From NCBI GenBank assembly GCA_900465915.1, contig UBKJ01000012.1:1-64000 (forward strand): a stretch of DNA of 64,000 bases, written 5' to 3'. The position numbers were made by a program, and so were the translations under genes. Every line of letters starts with the position of its first letter. The first letter of the stretch is position 1. Below the pieces are notes generated by a model. It did no database searches and was not told where the DNA came from. It was given only the letters and a program-made list of their open reading frames with translations. Positions 33,800 through 45,042 of the stretch are shown piece after piece. This DNA comes from Hyphomicrobiales bacterium (GTDB taxonomy: Bacteria; Pseudomonadota; Alphaproteobacteria; Rhizobiales; Rhizobiaceae).

Positions 33800-34420
33800 T
33801 CAGGCTTCGAGAATCTGCTTCGATTCCACCGTCGAATCGGCGTTCAGGCGATAGACGATCGGCACGCCGGTGCCCAGCTCCTGCTTGAGAATCTGTTCCG
33901 GCGTCAGGCCGTCCAGCGCCATGATCAGCGCGCGCAGCGAATTGCCGTGCGCGGCCACCAGAACCGTCTCGCCGCGCAGCACGTGCGGCTGGATCGTGTG
34001 CAGGTAATAGGGCCAGACGCGCGCGCCCGTGTCCTTCAGGCTTTCGCCGCCGGGCGGCGGCACGTCGTAGGAGCGGCGCCAGATATGGACCTGCTCCTCG
34101 CCCCATTTGGCGCGGGCGTCGTCCTTGTTCAGGCCCGACAGGTCGCCATAGTCGCGCTCGTTCAGCGCCTGGTCGCGGATCGTCTCCAGCTTGGGCTGGC
34201 CGAGCACGTCGAGGATGTGCTGGCAGGTCGTCTGCGCGCGCGACAGCGCCGAGGTGAAGGCCACGTCGAAATGCAGGCCCGCCGCCTTCAGCCGCTCGCC
34301 CGCCGCCTTGGCCTCGGCGTGGCCCTGCTCGGTCAGGCCCGGATCGCGCCAGCCGGTGAACAGGTTTTTCAGGTTCCATTCGCTTTGGCCGTGACGGACC
34401 AGGACGAGGGTTCGGGACAT
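33800..34420 (-). CDS. gpmA: 2,3-bisphosphoglycerate-dependent phosphoglycerate mutase
   Basis: Interconverts 3- and 2-phosphoglycerate in glycolysis and gluconeogenesis. The 206-residue alphaproteobacterial-length enzyme has the phosphohistidine motif [43 protein letters not shown] and the second His in [11 protein letters not shown]. Downstream of dapB on the same strand with 25 nt between them, so they are likely cotranscribed. Confidence 0.96.
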   Translation of the reverse strand: MSRTLVLVRHGQSEWNLKNLFTGWRDPGLTEQGHAEAKAAGERLKAAGLHFDVAFTSALSRAQTTCQHILDVLGQPKLETIRDQALNERDYGDLSGLNKDDARAKWGEEQVHIWRRSYDVPPPGGESLKDTGARVWPYYLHTIQPHVLRGETVLVAAHGNSLRALIMALDGLTPEQILKQELGTGVPIVYRLNADSTVESKQILEA

Positions 34421-34445
34421 GTCAGAACTCCATGGTGAGAGGGAA

Positions 34446-35267
34446 TCAGTCGTTCAGCCCGAGCACGTCGAGCATGGAATAGAGGCCGGGCTTGCGGCCG
34501 TTGGCCCAGAGCGCGGCCTTGACCGCGCCGCGGGCGAAGATGGCGCGGTCCTCCGCCTGGTGCGACAGGGTGATGCGCTCGCCCGCGCCGGCGAAGATCA
34601 CCGAATGGTCGCCCACCACCGAGCCGCCGCGCAGCGTGGCGAAGCCGATCGTCGCCTCCTCGCGCGGGCCGGTGTAGCCGTCGCGCACGCGCACGCTGTT
34701 TTCGGCGAGGTCGATGGCGCGGCCGCGCGCCGCGGCTTCGCCCAGGAGCAGCGCCGTGCCAGAGGGGGCGTCGACCTTGCGCCGGTGGTGCATCTCGAGA
34801 ATCTCGATGTCGAAATCCTCGGGGCCGAGCGCGGCGGCCGCCTTTTGCACCAAGCCGGCCAGCAGATTGACGCCGAGACTCATATTGCCCGACTTGACGA
34901 TGGCGGCGTGGCGGGCGGCGGCGCGGATCTTTTCCTCGTCCTCCGGCGCAAGCCCCGTGGTGCCGATGACGTGGACGATGCGCGCCTGCGCCGCCAGCGC
35001 CGCGAAGGCGACCGTGGTGGCCGGCGTGGTGCAATCGAGCACGCCCTGCGCCTTGGCGAAGGCGGGCAGGGGGTCGTCGGTGACCGGCACGTCCAGCGGT
35101 CCCGCGCCGGCCATCTCGCCGGCGTCGCGGCCGACGAGCGGGGAGCCGGGGCGCACGATCGCGCCGGCCAGCCTCGCGCCCGGCATGGAGGCGACCATGC
35201 GGATCAGCGCCTGGCCCATGCGGCCGGCCGCGCCCACCACCACCAGTCCCATATCGGCGTCGGTCAT
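34446..35267 (-). CDS. dapB: 4-hydroxy-tetrahydrodipicolinate reductase
   Basis: NAD(P)H-dependent reduction in the diaminopimelate/lysine pathway. The 273-residue protein has the nucleotide-binding [10 protein letters not shown], the GTTGL loop, the catalytic [16 protein letters not shown] segment and the C-terminal dimerisation part. The start overlaps the stop of the ABC exporter gene (ATGA), indicating one transcript. The pathway partners dapD and dapE lie elsewhere in the window. Confidence 0.96.
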   Translation of the reverse strand: MTDADMGLVVVGAAGRMGQALIRMVASMPGARLAGAIVRPGSPLVGRDAGEMAGAGPLDVPVTDDPLPAFAKAQGVLDCTTPATTVAFAALAAQARIVHVIGTTGLAPEDEEKIRAAARHAAIVKSGNMSLGVNLLAGLVQKAAAALGPEDFDIEILEMHHRRKVDAPSGTALLLGEAAARGRAIDLAENSVRVRDGYTGPREEATIGFATLRGGSVVGDHSVIFAGAGERITLSHQAEDRAIFARGAVKAALWANGRKPGLYSMLDVLGLND

Positions 35268-37120
35268 AGGCTTTCTCCTGCGGGCTCGGTCTGCGGCTCG
35301 CCCTTGCCGCTCTGCAATTGATAGAAGCGCGCATAGACGCCGTTGGGAATGGCCAGCAGGTCGTCGTGGCGGCCCTCTTCGACCACGCGGCCGGCCTCCA
35401 TCACCACGATGCGGTCGGCGTTGACGATGGTCGACAGCCGATGCGCGATGACGATGGTGGTGCGGCCGTGCATGATCTCGTCCAGCGCCATCTGCACGCG
35501 CTTTTCCGATTCGTTGTCCAGCGCCGAGGTGGCCTCGTCCAGAAGCAGCACCGGCGTGTCGCGCACGATGGCGCGCGCGATGGACAGGCGCTGGCGCTGG
35601 CCGCCAGACAGCGACGCGCCGTTTTCGCCCACCGGCGTGTCGTAGCCCTGCGGCTGCTGCAGGATGAAGTCGTGCGCATGGGCGAGCTTGGCCGCCGCCA
35701 CGATCTCCTCCGGCGTGGCGTCGGGGCGGCCGTAGCGGATATTGTCGGCGATGGTGCCCTCGAACAGATAGGGCTGCTGCGAGACATAGGCGATGGAGCG
35801 GCGCAGCGACTGCTTGGTGACGCGGGCGATGTTCTGGCCGTCGAAGGTGATGGCGCCGCCGTCGAGGTCGTAGAAGCGCTGCACCAGCGCGATCAGCGTC
35901 GTCTTGCCGGCGCCCGAGGCGCCGACGATGGCCGTGGTCTCGCCGGCGCGCGCGATGAAGCTGACGCCGTGCAGCACGGGCGAGAGTTCGCCATAGGAGA
36001 AGCGCACGTCCTCGAAGCGGATTTCGCCGGGGCCGGGCACGAGCGGCACGGCGTCGGCGGCGTCGCGCTGGCGCGGCGGGATGTCGAGAAGCTCGTAGAT
36101 CATGCGCGCATTGACCAGCGCCCGCTCCAGCCCGACCTGCAGCCGGGCCAGGCGGCGGGCGGGGTCGTAGGCGAGGAGCAGCGCGGTGATGAAGGCGAAC
36201 ATCGAGCCGGGCGGCGTATGGTCGAGGATGGCGCGATAGCCGCTATAGGCCAGCACGCCCGCCACCGCCACGCCGGCCAGCACTTCCGAGATCGGCGAGG
36301 TGCGCTCGGAGACGCGCGCGATCTTGTTGCTGCGCTCCTCGGAGCGGTCGATGAGGCCGTTGATCTTCTCGCGAAGCTGGTCCTCCATGGTGAAGGCCTT
36401 GACGATGGCCACGCCCTGCACCGATTCCTGCACCGCGCCGAGAAGATGGGAGTTCAGGTGAATCAGGTCGCGCGTCACCGCGCGGATGCGCCGCGAAATA
36501 TAGGCCACGGCGAGGATCAGCGGCGGGCCGATCAGGAACACCACCGCCGACAGCAGCGGGTCCATGTAGAACATCATGCCCACCAGGCCCAAGAGCGACA
36601 GCAGGTCGCGCGCGATGGAGGTGATGGTCATGTTGAGAAGGTCGCGGATGCCCGAGACGTTCTGGTCGATCTGCGCCGCCAGATGGCCGGAGCGGGTGTC
36701 GTCGTAGAAATCCATTCCTAGCCGCATCAGGTGGTCGAAGATGCGCTTCTGGTAGCGGGCGACGAGGTTGTTGCCGATCTTGGCCAGCTCCACCGACTGC
36801 ACATAGCCCGACAGGCCGCGCAGCAGGAAGATGACCAGGATGGAGCCGCAGATGACCCAGACCAGGCTCAATTTCTGCTCGTAGAAGATCTTATCGATCA
36901 TCGGCTTCATCAGCCAGGCGAGCGCGCCGTTGGAGCCGCCGACGATCAGCGAGGCGGCGATGGCGATGGCGTAGTTCTTGCGGTAGTCGCGCAGATTCTC
37001 CGACATCATGCGGCGAATGACGCGCGTGGCCTCGCTCGGATCGATCTTGCGTTTCTTTTTTCTGAATAGACTCACGGGCGAAGCTTTTTTCTGGAGCCGC
37101 GGGGCTGTCGTTGAAAACAC
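35264..37120 (-). CDS. MsbA-type ABC exporter (fused transmembrane and ATPase domains)
   Basis: A homodimeric half-transporter of 600-618 residues. Six transmembrane helices (about residues 45-330) are followed by the ATPase with Walker [11 protein letters not shown], signature [16 protein letters not shown] and Walker [13 protein letters not shown], then the H-loop IAHRLST. Substrate is probably a lipid or hydrophobic compound; no direct clue is visible. Two GTG starts are possible (37120 or 37075); the second begins nearer the conserved part ([11 protein letters not shown]). Translationally coupled to dapB. Confidence 0.9.
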   Translation of the reverse strand: MFSTTAPRLQKKASPVSLFRKKKRKIDPSEATRVIRRMMSENLRDYRKNYAIAIAASLIVGGSNGALAWLMKPMIDKIFYEQKLSLVWVICGSILVIFLLRGLSGYVQSVELAKIGNNLVARYQKRIFDHLMRLGMDFYDDTRSGHLAAQIDQNVSGIRDLLNMTITSIARDLLSLLGLVGMMFYMDPLLSAVVFLIGPPLILAVAYISRRIRAVTRDLIHLNSHLLGAVQESVQGVAIVKAFTMEDQLREKINGLIDRSEERSNKIARVSERTSPISEVLAGVAVAGVLAYSGYRAILDHTPPGSMFAFITALLLAYDPARRLARLQVGLERALVNARMIYELLDIPPRQRDAADAVPLVPGPGEIRFEDVRFSYGELSPVLHGVSFIARAGETTAIVGASGAGKTTLIALVQRFYDLDGGAITFDGQNIARVTKQSLRRSIAYVSQQPYLFEGTIADNIRYGRPDATPEEIVAAAKLAHAHDFILQQPQGYDTPVGENGASLSGGQRQRLSIARAIVRDTPVLLLDEATSALDNESEKRVQMALDEIMHGRTTIVIAHRLSTIVNADRIVVMEAGRVVEEGRHDDLLAIPNGVYARFYQLQSGKGEPQTEPAGESL

Positions 37121-37220
37121 GCTGGCCGGACCGGGCGAACGCCGCGACGAAGGCGGGGCCGCGACCGTCGCAGCGTCTCTATATCCTCATCCGCCGGCCT
37201 TGACCATCCTCTAGGCTTCC

Positions 37221-38240
37221 TCAGGCGCGCCAGCGGCGGCCTTCGGTCTTGATCTCGAACTGGTCCGGCGCGCGGGCGAAGCCGCCGAGGCCGCTCAGCG
37301 CCGCGAGCTGGTGGGTGACGACGCGCACGGGGATGTCGCGCAGGATGTGGCTGTGCGGGGCCTTGTCCTCGAAGGCGGCGCGGAAGGCGCCGGCCTTCAG
37401 CGCCGGCAGGATGCGCTGCGGGATGCCGCCGGAGAGATAGACGCCGCCGCGCGCCATGAAGACGAGCGCGAGGTCGCCGGCGAGGCGGCCGAGATAGGTG
37501 GAGAAAAGCCCGATCGTCTCGACCGCGCGCGGGTCGGAGCCGTCGAGCCAGGCGCCGGTGACGCCGGCCGGCGCGTCGTGGACGGACGGAACGCCGTCGG
37601 CGGCGCAGACGGCGCGGTAGAGATTGACGATGCCGCGCCCGCACAGGATCTGCTCGCCGGCGACGCGGCCTTCGATGCGCTCGATATGCGGGAATACCTG
37701 GTAATCGCGCTCGGTGCGCGGGCCGATGTCGATATGGCCGCCCTCGCCGGGCACGGGCACCCAGGCGTGGCGGGTGCGCACCAGCCCGGCCACGCCGAGG
37801 CCGGTGCCGGGGCCGAGCACGACGCGGGTGGCGTCGATCTCCTCCGGCCGGCCGCCGATCTGGTCGAGATGGTCGGCGCCGAGCGAGACCACGGCCAGCG
37901 CCTGCGCCTCGAAATCGTTGACCACGGCGACGTCCACGAAGCCGAGATCGGCGATGATGCGCCTGGGCCGCACTACCCAGGGGCAGTTGGTGAGCGGTAT
38001 CTCGTCGCCGTTGACGGGGCCGGCCACCGCCAGGATGATCGAGCGCGGCCGCGCCGGCGCGCGTTCGGCCAGCAGCGCGCGGATCGCCTCGTCGATGGTG
38101 ACGAAATCCGCCGTCTGCAGGATGGTCACCGGGCCCAGCTCGTCCTCCGGTCCGTCGAGGATGGCGAAGCGGGCGTTGGTGCCGCCGATGTCGCCGACCA
38201 GCACCGGAAAGCTGAAACCCTGTTCGTCGCACGCTTGCAT
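37221..38240 (-). CDS. glk: Glucokinase (ROK-independent, GlcK/Glk type)
   Basis: Phosphorylates glucose to glucose 6-phosphate with ATP. The 339-residue protein has the phosphate-binding [25 protein letters not shown] (catalytic Asp), [10 protein letters not shown] and [10 protein letters not shown] motifs of the bacterial Glk family. It is preceded by mgsA, with 56 nt between the start of glk and the stop of mgsA; all lie on the minus strand. Confidence 0.95.
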   Translation of the reverse strand: MQACDEQGFSFPVLVGDIGGTNARFAILDGPEDELGPVTILQTADFVTIDEAIRALLAERAPARPRSIILAVAGPVNGDEIPLTNCPWVVRPRRIIADLGFVDVAVVNDFEAQALAVVSLGADHLDQIGGRPEEIDATRVVLGPGTGLGVAGLVRTRHAWVPVPGEGGHIDIGPRTERDYQVFPHIERIEGRVAGEQILCGRGIVNLYRAVCAADGVPSVHDAPAGVTGAWLDGSDPRAVETIGLFSTYLGRLAGDLALVFMARGGVYLSGGIPQRILPALKAGAFRAAFEDKAPHSHILRDIPVRVVTHQLAALSGLGGFARAPDQFEIKTEGRRWRA

Positions 38241-38296
38241 ATGGTCATCCTGTCGTCTCGCCGCCTGTGCGGCGCAATTCTGTTGGGGAATCCGGC

Positions 38297-38674
38297 TCAG
38301 GCCAGCGTCGCGATCAGCCTTTCGGCGGTGGAGCGGTTGAGCGCCATCGGAATGTCGTAGACGCCGCCGAGCCGCGTCAGCGCCTTCACGTCGACGTCGT
38401 GCGGCAGCGGCGACAGCGGGTCGATGAAGAAGATCAGCGTCTGCACGGTTCCCTCGGCGATCATGGCGCCGATCTGCTGGTCGCCGCCGAGCGGGCCGCT
38501 CTTGACGCGCTCGATCTTCAGCGACGGGCAGGCGGCGGCCACCAGCCCGCCGGTGGTGCCGGTGGCGACGAGGTCGTGCCGCGCCAGCACTGCCTCATGG
38601 GCCTTAGCGAAGGCCACCATGTCGTCCTTCTTGAGATCGTGGGCGATCAGGGCGAGGCGCAGGCGCTGGGTCAT
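38297..38674 (-). CDS. mgsA: Methylglyoxal synthase
   Basis: Converts dihydroxyacetone phosphate to methylglyoxal and phosphate, relieving sugar-phosphate overload. The 125-residue enzyme has the [13 protein letters not shown] start, ATGTTGG phosphate loop, [13 protein letters not shown] and the catalytic Asp in [13 protein letters not shown]. Next to glk, with which it forms a carbohydrate-metabolism pair. Confidence 0.96.
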   Translation of the reverse strand: MTQRLRLALIAHDLKKDDMVAFAKAHEAVLARHDLVATGTTGGLVAAACPSLKIERVKSGPLGGDQQIGAMIAEGTVQTLIFFIDPLSPLPHDVDVKALTRLGGVYDIPMALNRSTAERLIATLA

Positions 38675-38759
38675 CGTCTTTCCATGCTGTTAAATCGTTT
38701 TAAAAACTATAGCGAAGCCACGGCCGGCTGAAAAGCCCGCCTGAAAACGCGCTTGGGCG

Positions 38760-39686
38760 TCACGGGCCGGCATAGGTGACCTCGGCGGCCGAGCCGGGCG
38801 AGGGGCCGTCGAGCACGGCGGCGCAGCTTTTGGGCAGGTCCGACACCATGACCGGGCGCGGCTTGACCGGCGGCTTGTTCTTGGGCGGAGCGGGCGCCTT
38901 GCGCCACGGCTCGTCGGTGAACCACCAGGCGAGCGACTTGTCGCAGCCCTCGCCGGCGGCGGTCCTTGGCTGCGGCTTGCATTGCGGCGAGCCGGGCTGG
39001 CAGGCGAGGCGGATGTGGAAATGGTAGAAATGGCCCCAATAGGGCCGCACCTTGCCGAGCCACGAGCGGTCGCCCTTGACCGTCTCGCAGAGCTGCTTCT
39101 TGATGCCGGGATGGACGAAGATGCGCTCGACCTCCGGGTAGCGGGCGGCGTCGCGCAGCAGCGCCGTGCGGCTCGGCGTCCATTTCTTCGGGTCGACATA
39201 GAGCGAATCGGGCAGCAGCATCGACGTGGCGGCGACCGTCTCGCGCTCGGCGTCGGTGAAGCGCTTCTTCGGCATCGGCGTCAGCCAGATGTCAGCGTCG
39301 AGCCCGACCTGGTGCGAGGCGTGGCCGGTCAGCATCGGGCCGCCGCGCGGCTGCGAGACGTCGCCGACCAGAAGCCCGTTCCAGCCGTCGCGGGCGGCGT
39401 CGCGCGACAGTTTCTCGAGCAGCGCTATGGTGCGCGGATGGCCCCAGCGGCGGTTGCGCGACAGGCGCATCACCTGCCAGTGCGGCCCGTCGGTGGGCAA
39501 CGCCACCGCGCCGGACAGGCAGCCCTTGGCGTAGAAGCCGATCGATTGCGGCTGCGTCGCCAGCACCGGCAGGGTCTGCGCGCCGAAAGCCTGCTTGGCC
39601 GGCACGTCCTCGGCCTGCGCGAGCGCCGGCAGGGCGGCTGCAAGCGCCGCGCAGAGAAGGAATTTGCGGATCGAGGACTGGATCAT
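38760..39686 (-). CDS. mepA: Penicillin-insensitive murein endopeptidase
   Basis: Periplasmic LAS-type zinc endopeptidase that cleaves D-Ala-mDAP and mDAP-mDAP cross-links. The 308-residue product has a signal peptide (LLCAALAAALPALAQA) and the zinc and catalytic motifs GHASHQVGLDADIWL, VERIFVHPGIKK and YWGHFYHFHIRL. ATG 39686 is preferred; an upstream ATG at 39710 is possible. The gene is 38-odd nt past the mgsA end region. Confidence 0.93.
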   Translation of the reverse strand: MIQSSIRKFLLCAALAAALPALAQAEDVPAKQAFGAQTLPVLATQPQSIGFYAKGCLSGAVALPTDGPHWQVMRLSRNRRWGHPRTIALLEKLSRDAARDGWNGLLVGDVSQPRGGPMLTGHASHQVGLDADIWLTPMPKKRFTDAERETVAATSMLLPDSLYVDPKKWTPSRTALLRDAARYPEVERIFVHPGIKKQLCETVKGDRSWLGKVRPYWGHFYHFHIRLACQPGSPQCKPQPRTAAGEGCDKSLAWWFTDEPWRKAPAPPKNKPPVKPRPVMVSDLPKSCAAVLDGPSPGSAAEVTYAGP

Positions 39687-39757
39687 GGGCGGTTCCCGGT
39701 GTCGAATCATCGCTGCGGTTCGGCCGGAATTATGCTTGGCCCCGGCCGGAACCGCAA

Positions 39758-40627
39758 TCAGCGCCAGTCGTCTCCCCGCCACAGCGCGGTCAGCCCGGCG
39801 CGATAGTCGGGATGGCGGAAGGCGTAGCCGAGATTTCTGAGCCTTCCGTTGGAAACACGCTTGTTCTCGCCGTAGAAGGAGCGCGCCATGGGCGTGAGTT
39901 CCGCCGTCTCGAAGGCGGTCTCCGGCGGCGGCGCCACTTCCATCAGCCCGGCGGCGAAGGCCACCACGTCCTGCGGCGGCGAAGGCTCGTCGTCGGAGAC
40001 GTTGAAGACGCCGCCGGTGTCGCCCGCCGCGAGAAAGCGCAGCGCGCCGGCGATGTCGTCGACATGGATGCGGTTGAACACCTGCCCTGGCTTGACGAGG
40101 CGGCGCGCCGTCCCGCGCGTGAGGTTCACGAAGGCGTTGCGCCCCGGCCCATAGATGCCCGACAGGCGCAGGATCGCCAGCGGCACGCCGTGGCGTTCGG
40201 CCAGCGCCGTCCACGCCGTCTCCGCCTCGACGCGTTCCAGGCTGCGGCGCGAGACCGGCTTGCAGGGCGTGGATTCGTCGACCCAGTTGCCGCCATGGTC
40301 GCCATAGACGCCGACGGTGGAGAGATAGCCGATCCAGCGGATGGTGTTCTGCGGCCGCCGCAGCGCCTGCTCGACCACGGCCAGCGCCGGGTCGCCGCGC
40401 TCGCCCGGCGCGATCGAGACCACGACATGGGTGGCGTCGGCGAGCCGGTCGAGGAGGGCGGCGGAAGGAACGGTTCCGTCGAAGATCAGCGGCGACACGC
40501 CCGCCCGCTCCAGCGCGGCGCAATTCTCCGCATGCCGCGTGGTGCCGTCGACGCGCTCGGCCTCGCCGCGGACCGCGCCGGCGAAGGCCCGCGCCGAATA
40601 GCCGGCCCCGAACAGGAATATGCGCAT
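39758..40627 (-). CDS. NAD-dependent epimerase/dehydratase family protein (YeeZ-like)
   Basis: A 289-residue extended-SDR protein. The Rossmann motif is FLFGAGYSARAFA (GxGxxxxxF variant); further on are IGYLSTVGVYGDHGG (catalytic Ser and YGD), LRLSGIYGPGRN and VDDIAGALRF. The substrate is not known for this group. The start overlaps the queG stop (TGATG), so translation is coupled. Confidence 0.85.
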   Translation of the reverse strand: MRIFLFGAGYSARAFAGAVRGEAERVDGTTRHAENCAALERAGVSPLIFDGTVPSAALLDRLADATHVVVSIAPGERGDPALAVVEQALRRPQNTIRWIGYLSTVGVYGDHGGNWVDESTPCKPVSRRSLERVEAETAWTALAERHGVPLAILRLSGIYGPGRNAFVNLTRGTARRLVKPGQVFNRIHVDDIAGALRFLAAGDTGGVFNVSDDEPSPPQDVVAFAAGLMEVAPPPETAFETAELTPMARSFYGENKRVSNGRLRNLGYAFRHPDYRAGLTALWRGDDWR

Positions 40628-41769
40628 CACTTGACCTCCGCTGTCCATTCCGCCCGCACCGTAGCATCCTCCTCGAAGGGCGCCAGCCGTTTTCTCCACG
40701 TCTCCGCCTGCGCCGGGTCGAGCCGGCGCAGCGCCCAGACCGCCGCGCCGCGCACCACCGGCGCGGGGTCCGAAAGCAGCGCCTCCACGGCCGGCAGCAG
40801 CGCCGCCTCGCCCGAATTGCCGGCGGCGACCAGCACGTTGCGCAGGAAGCGGTCGCGGCCGATGCGCTTGACCGGCGAGCCGGAGAACAGCGCGCGGAAG
40901 CCGGCGTCGTCGAGCGCGAGCAGATCGGCGAGGCGCGGCGCGAGCAGGTCCTCGCGCGCCTGCAGCTTCATCTCATGCGTGGCTTGGGCGAACTTGTTCC
41001 ACGGGCAGACGGCCAGGCAGTCGTCGCAGCCATAGATGCGGTTGCCGATCGCCTTGCGGAATTCGTGCGGGATCGGCCCCTTGTTCTCGATGGTGAGATA
41101 GGAGATGCAGCGCCGCGCGTCGATGCGGTAGGGCGCGGGAAAGGCCCCGGTCGGGCAGGCGTCGAGGCAGTTGCGGCACGAGCCGCAATGGTCGCGCTCC
41201 GGCGCGTCGGGCGGGATTTCGGCGGTGGTGAAGATGGAGCCGAGGAAGAACCATGAGCCCAGCGCCCGGCTGACGAGGTTGGTGTGCTTGCCCTGCCAGC
41301 CGAGGCCGGCGGCCTGTCCCAGCGGTTTCTCCATCACCGGCGCGGTGTCGACGAACACCTTCACGTCCTGCCCGGCGCGGGCGGCGAAGCGGCCGGCGAT
41401 GTGCTTGAGCCTGCCCTTGACGACGTCGTGATAGTCGCGGTTGCGGGCATAGACCGAGATGGCGGCGCGGTCCTTTTGGTCGAGCAGCGCCAGCGGGTCC
41501 GTCTCCGGGCCGTAATTCATCGCCAGCATCATGATGGAGCGCACTTCGGGCCATAAGACGCGCGGGTCGGCGCGGCGGGCCTCCGTCTCCTCCATCCAGT
41601 CCATGTCGGCGTGACAGCCCTCGGCGATGTAGCGCCGCAGCCGCTCGGGCGCCTCCGGGATCGCCGCCGGCGTGGTGAAGGCCACGGCGTCGAAACCCGC
41701 CGCCCTGGCCTCCTCGATCAGAAAGCGCTTCAGCCTGAGGTCGCGCGGCTCAGAAATCGAGGTCGCCAT
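40627..41769 (-). CDS. queG: Epoxyqueuosine reductase
   Basis: Cobalamin-dependent last step of queuosine synthesis on tRNA. The 380-residue protein has the catalytic domain with [21 protein letters not shown], seen as [12 protein letters not shown], two 4Fe-4S motifs ([15 protein letters not shown] and [11 protein letters not shown]) and C-terminal HEAT-like repeats ([19 protein letters not shown]). It precedes the epimerase gene with overlapping stop and start. Confidence 0.95.
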   Translation of the reverse strand: MATSISEPRDLRLKRFLIEEARAAGFDAVAFTTPAAIPEAPERLRRYIAEGCHADMDWMEETEARRADPRVLWPEVRSIMMLAMNYGPETDPLALLDQKDRAAISVYARNRDYHDVVKGRLKHIAGRFAARAGQDVKVFVDTAPVMEKPLGQAAGLGWQGKHTNLVSRALGSWFFLGSIFTTAEIPPDAPERDHCGSCRNCLDACPTGAFPAPYRIDARRCISYLTIENKGPIPHEFRKAIGNRIYGCDDCLAVCPWNKFAQATHEMKLQAREDLLAPRLADLLALDDAGFRALFSGSPVKRIGRDRFLRNVLVAAGNSGEAALLPAVEALLSDPAPVVRGAAVWALRRLDPAQAETWRKRLAPFEEDATVRAEWTAEVK

Positions 41770-42442
41770 AATGGGCCACCGGGGCCAGGCCGCGCACGCG
41801 GTCGGCCAGCAGCGGGCGGAAGGCGGGGCGTGACTTCATGCGCGCATACCAGTCGCGCGCGGCTTTGGTCTCGCCCCATTCGATCTCGCCCAGATAGTCC
41901 AGCACCGAGACCGCCGCCGCCGCCGCCATGTCGGCGTAGCTCGGGTGGCCGCCGGCCAGCCAGTCGCGCGTCGCGGCCAGCCAGTCGATATATTTCATGT
42001 GCTGGCGGATATTGGTGCGCGCGGCGCGGATGGCGGTGGAATCGGGGGCCGAGCCGCCCATTTCGGCCGCCATCTGCAATTTGAACACGCGCTCGCGCGC
42101 GATGTGGCGGGTGACCTCGTTCTCGAATTTCAGCAGGAACCAGTCGACGAGGCGGCGCACCTCGGCGCGCTCCATCGGGCTTTCGGGCAGGAGGCGGCGG
42201 CTGCGCTTCAGCGCGCCGCGCGTCTCGTCCAGATATTCGGCGATCACCGTCGCGCCCACCACTGGCAGGTCGTTCTCGGCCAAGAGCACCGGCAGGGTCG
42301 CCGCCGGGTTCAGCGCCAGAAACTCCTTGCGCCGCGACCACGGCCGTTCCTCGATCAGTTCCGCCTCGACGTCGTACTCGCTGAGGATCAGCCGCACATA
42401 ACGCGACCCCGACGACATGGGATGATAAAAAAGCGTGAGCAT
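41750..42442 (-). CDS. Glutathione S-transferase family protein
   Basis: A 230-residue protein with a thioredoxin-like N-terminal domain ([22 protein letters not shown] near the usual catalytic Ser/Cys) and cis-Pro/GSH-binding LPVL, then an all-helical C-terminal domain ending [17 protein letters not shown]. Start ATG 42442 is preferred over the upstream Met. It overlaps the queG start by 20 nt on the same strand, upstream of it. Substrate unknown. Confidence 0.88.
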   Translation of the reverse strand: MLTLFYHPMSSGSRYVRLILSEYDVEAELIEERPWSRRKEFLALNPAATLPVLLAENDLPVVGATVIAEYLDETRGALKRSRRLLPESPMERAEVRRLVDWFLLKFENEVTRHIARERVFKLQMAAEMGGSAPDSTAIRAARTNIRQHMKYIDWLAATRDWLAGGHPSYADMAAAAAVSVLDYLGEIEWGETKAARDWYARMKSRPAFRPLLADRVRGLAPVAHYGDLDF

Positions 42443-42654
42443 GGTTGAACGCAACTACGGTTGGAACGAAGCGATGCGCGATGCGGCGCACGCGACTTAT
42501 CCGCCAATGTCCTCATAGAAGCATTGACGCGCGGAGACAAGCCGCGGCGCCGAAGCCGCGAAGCCTGCAATCTGCCTGCCCATGCTGAAATTATTGTTAA
42601 TCATTGGTGATTAAAACTGCGGCGCATCGGATTTTCCAAGCCGGAGAGGGGTTC

Positions 42655-43461
42655 ATGAATCTGTTCGACATGGTTGAAGCGGGCTTTCTGGGCCTCATCG
42701 AGGGGCTGACGGAATTCATCCCGGTGTCCTCGACGGGGCATCTGCTTCTGGCCGGGCATTTCCTCGGCTTCGAATCCACCGGCAAGACCTTCGAGGTGCT
42801 GATCCAGCTGGGCGCGATCCTCGCCATCCTGACGGTCTACGCCTCCAAGCTCATGAAACTGCTCACGGATTTCCCGCGCGACCCGCGCACGCGCCGCTTC
42901 GTCCTGGGGGTGCTGGTCGCCTTCCTGCCCGCCGCCGTCATCGGCGCGCTGGCGCACGGCTTCATCAAGAGCGTGCTGTTCGAGACGCCGGCGCTGGTCT
43001 GCGCCATGCTGATCGTCGGCGGCTTCATCCTGTTGTGGGTGGATCAGCTCGAATTGAGGCCGCGTTACCGCGACGCGATGGATTTTCCGCTGCCGGTCTG
43101 CCTCGTCATCGGCTTCGCCCAGTGCCTGGCGATGATTCCCGGCGTGTCGCGCTCGGGCTCGACCATCGTCGGCGCGCTGCTTCTCGGCGCGGACAAGCGC
43201 TCGGCGGCCGAGTTCTCCTTCTTCCTCGCCATGCCGACCATGGCCGGGGCCTTCGCCTACGACCTGTTCAAGAGCCGCCACATGCTCAGCCTCAACGACG
43301 GCGCGCTGATCGGCGTTGGCTTTGTCATGGCCTTCATCTCCGGCGTGTTCGTGGTGCGCTACCTGCTCGACTACGTGTCGCGGCACGGCTTCCGCCTGTT
43401 CGCCTGGTGGCGGCTGATCGTCGGCGCGGCGGGCCTGTCCGGGCTGATGATCTGGGGCTGA
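42655..43461 (+). CDS. uppP: Undecaprenyl-diphosphatase UppP (BacA)
   Basis: Recycles undecaprenyl diphosphate to the monophosphate carrier for peptidoglycan. The 268-residue membrane enzyme has the two active-site regions: [19 protein letters not shown] (the (E/Q)E..PVSSSGH motif) and [21 protein letters not shown] 42655 is supported by GGAGAGG upstream and the usual length. It ends at a strong terminator. Confidence 0.95.
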   Translation: MNLFDMVEAGFLGLIEGLTEFIPVSSTGHLLLAGHFLGFESTGKTFEVLIQLGAILAILTVYASKLMKLLTDFPRDPRTRRFVLGVLVAFLPAAVIGALAHGFIKSVLFETPALVCAMLIVGGFILLWVDQLELRPRYRDAMDFPLPVCLVIGFAQCLAMIPGVSRSGSTIVGALLLGADKRSAAEFSFFLAMPTMAGAFAYDLFKSRHMLSLNDGALIGVGFVMAFISGVFVVRYLLDYVSRHGFRLFAWWRLIVGAAGLSGLMIWG

Positions 43462-43494
43462 AAAGGTGCGGAGCGCCGAAGCGCTCCGCCTTTT
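43461..43494. terminator. Bidirectional terminator between uppP and a small gene
   Basis: Stem GCGGAGCGC/GCGCTCCGC with a 4-nt loop, AAAAGG before and CCTTTT after. It overlaps the uppP stop and lies 4 nt beyond the convergent small gene's stop, so it serves both. Confidence 0.85.
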
Positions 43495-43498
43495 CGGG

Positions 43499-43699
43499 TC
43501 AGCGGCGGGCGGCCGGCGCGTTCGGGTTGGGCGCGCCGATATAACATTTCTCGTAGTCCCAGAAGTCCGACGTGCTCGCCACGCATTTGACGTGGCAATA
43601 GGGCGGCAGCGGCGTGCGCAGCAGGCAGGCGGAGCTGGCCTGCACGGCCGCGGCCAGCATGCCGGCGGCGAGAAGCGAGGTGGAGACGATCTTTTTCAT
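43499..43699 (-). CDS. Small secreted cysteine-containing protein
   Basis: A 66-residue protein with a signal peptide (MKKIVSTSLLAAGMLAAAVQASSA) and a mature part of about 42 residues with four cysteines (ACLL, YCHVKC, EKCY). No family recognised. Convergent with uppP and sharing its terminator. Confidence 0.55.
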   Translation of the reverse strand: MKKIVSTSLLAAGMLAAAVQASSACLLRTPLPPYCHVKCVASTSDFWDYEKCYIGAPNPNAPAARR

Positions 43700-43805
43700 G
43701 GTCCTATCCTTCGGTTGTAAACATCATGAATTACAACTTTAGTATGATCTCATAACGGGCCGCCTGAAAACCGCCGGAAATTGCCCCATCGCCGCTCCGT
43801 GCAAC

Positions 43806-43837
43806 AAAAAGGCCATCCGCGCGGCGCGCGGATGGCC
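43806..43837 (-). terminator. Intrinsic terminator after the NDUFA9-like gene
   Basis: A 12-bp GC-rich stem GGCCATCCGCGC/GCGCGGATGGCC with a 3-nt loop; on the minus strand TTTTT follows. It is 26 nt beyond the gene's stop. Confidence 0.85.
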
Positions 43838-43862
43838 TCGATCTTTCGGCGATTGCGGGCGG

Positions 43863-44849
43863 TCAGGCCGGCCGGGGCTTGGAATACTGGCCGGCGACGC
43901 GGTAGCGCCACAGATAGGCCGGCAGCACGGCGTCGACGGCCTCGGGGCGGATGCCCATGCCTTCCAGCGTGCGGCCTTCCTTGCGCGCGGCTTCCGACAC
44001 CACATTGTCGGACTTGAGCAGCCTGACCTGGTCGGAGGTGAGCAGCGGATTGGGCAGCAGGCCGAGGAAGGCGGCCTGCACGCTCGCGAGCCACCAGGGC
44101 GTCGACACGATCAGGCGCTTGCGGCCGACCACGCCCAGCATGTCCTGCATCCAGTTCTTGAACGGCTGCACGTCGGGGCCGCCCAGCTCGTAGACGCCGC
44201 CGGGCATCAGCTTGCCGTCCACCGAGCGCGCCACGGCCTCGGCCACGTCGCCGACATAGACCGGCTGCAACTTGGTCTCGCCGCCGCCGATGACCGGCAG
44301 GAAGGGCGAGAAGCGGGCGAGATTGGCGAAGCGGTTGAAGAAGCGGTCCTCCGGCCCGAAGACGATCGACGGGCGCAGGATCACCGCGTCGGGCAGCAGG
44401 GCGCGGACGGCGTTCTCGCCCTCGGCCTTGGTGCGGGCGTAGGCGGAGGCCGAATTGACGTCGGCGGCGAGCGACGACACATGCGTCATCGGCACGCCGG
44501 CGGCCTTGGCGGCCTCGGCGATGTTCTTGGCGCCCAGAACGTGCAGCGCGGTGAAGCGCTGGCGGCCGGTCTCGGCCAGCGCGCCGACGAGGTTGACCAC
44601 ATGGTCGGAGCCCTTGACGACGCGCTCCAGCGAGCCGCGATAGCGAACGTTCGCCTGCACCATCTGGATCTGGCCGACATTGCCGAGCGGCTGCATGTAA
44701 TAGGCAACCTCCGGCTTGCGCACGGCGACGCGCACCCGGTAGCCGCGCGCCGTCAGCGCCGCCACGACCGCGCGCCCGACAAAGCCGGAGCCGCCGAAAA
44801 CGGTGACCAGTTTCGGCCTGTTGCGCACTTCGTTCGGTTCGGTCTTCAT
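43863..44849 (-). CDS. NDUFA9-like NAD(P)-binding protein (complex I associated family)
   Basis: A 328-residue atypical SDR. The Rossmann motif TVFGGSGFVGRAVVAALTARG lies near residue 15 (seen as FGGSGFVGRA), followed by MTHVSSLAAD, YARTKAEGE and RPSIVFGPEDRFFNRFA, the pattern of alphaproteobacterial relatives of the mitochondrial complex I accessory subunit NDUFA9. The role in bacteria is not proven; assembly or cofactor binding of complex I is inferred by homology. ATG 44849 has AGGAG upstream. Confidence 0.87.
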   Translation of the reverse strand: MKTEPNEVRNRPKLVTVFGGSGFVGRAVVAALTARGYRVRVAVRKPEVAYYMQPLGNVGQIQMVQANVRYRGSLERVVKGSDHVVNLVGALAETGRQRFTALHVLGAKNIAEAAKAAGVPMTHVSSLAADVNSASAYARTKAEGENAVRALLPDAVILRPSIVFGPEDRFFNRFANLARFSPFLPVIGGGETKLQPVYVGDVAEAVARSVDGKLMPGGVYELGGPDVQPFKNWMQDMLGVVGRKRLIVSTPWWLASVQAAFLGLLPNPLLTSDQVRLLKSDNVVSEAARKEGRTLEGMGIRPEAVDAVLPAYLWRYRVAGQYSKPRPA

Positions 44850-45042
44850 CTGTCGCTCCTGCTGAAAGCCTGACTGCGCCGCCGGGAAAGCGGGCTTTTC
44901 CGGCTGATTTATCGCCTTTTTTCGCCAAGGCAAAGGGGACTTGTTGTCACGATGTCGAAAGCGGGCCCGAAAGAGGCGGCTTTTCCCCTTTTTCGGCGCA
45001 ATTGCGCTTTGCGTTTTGGCGGCTTGCTGGTAAATCGCGCGC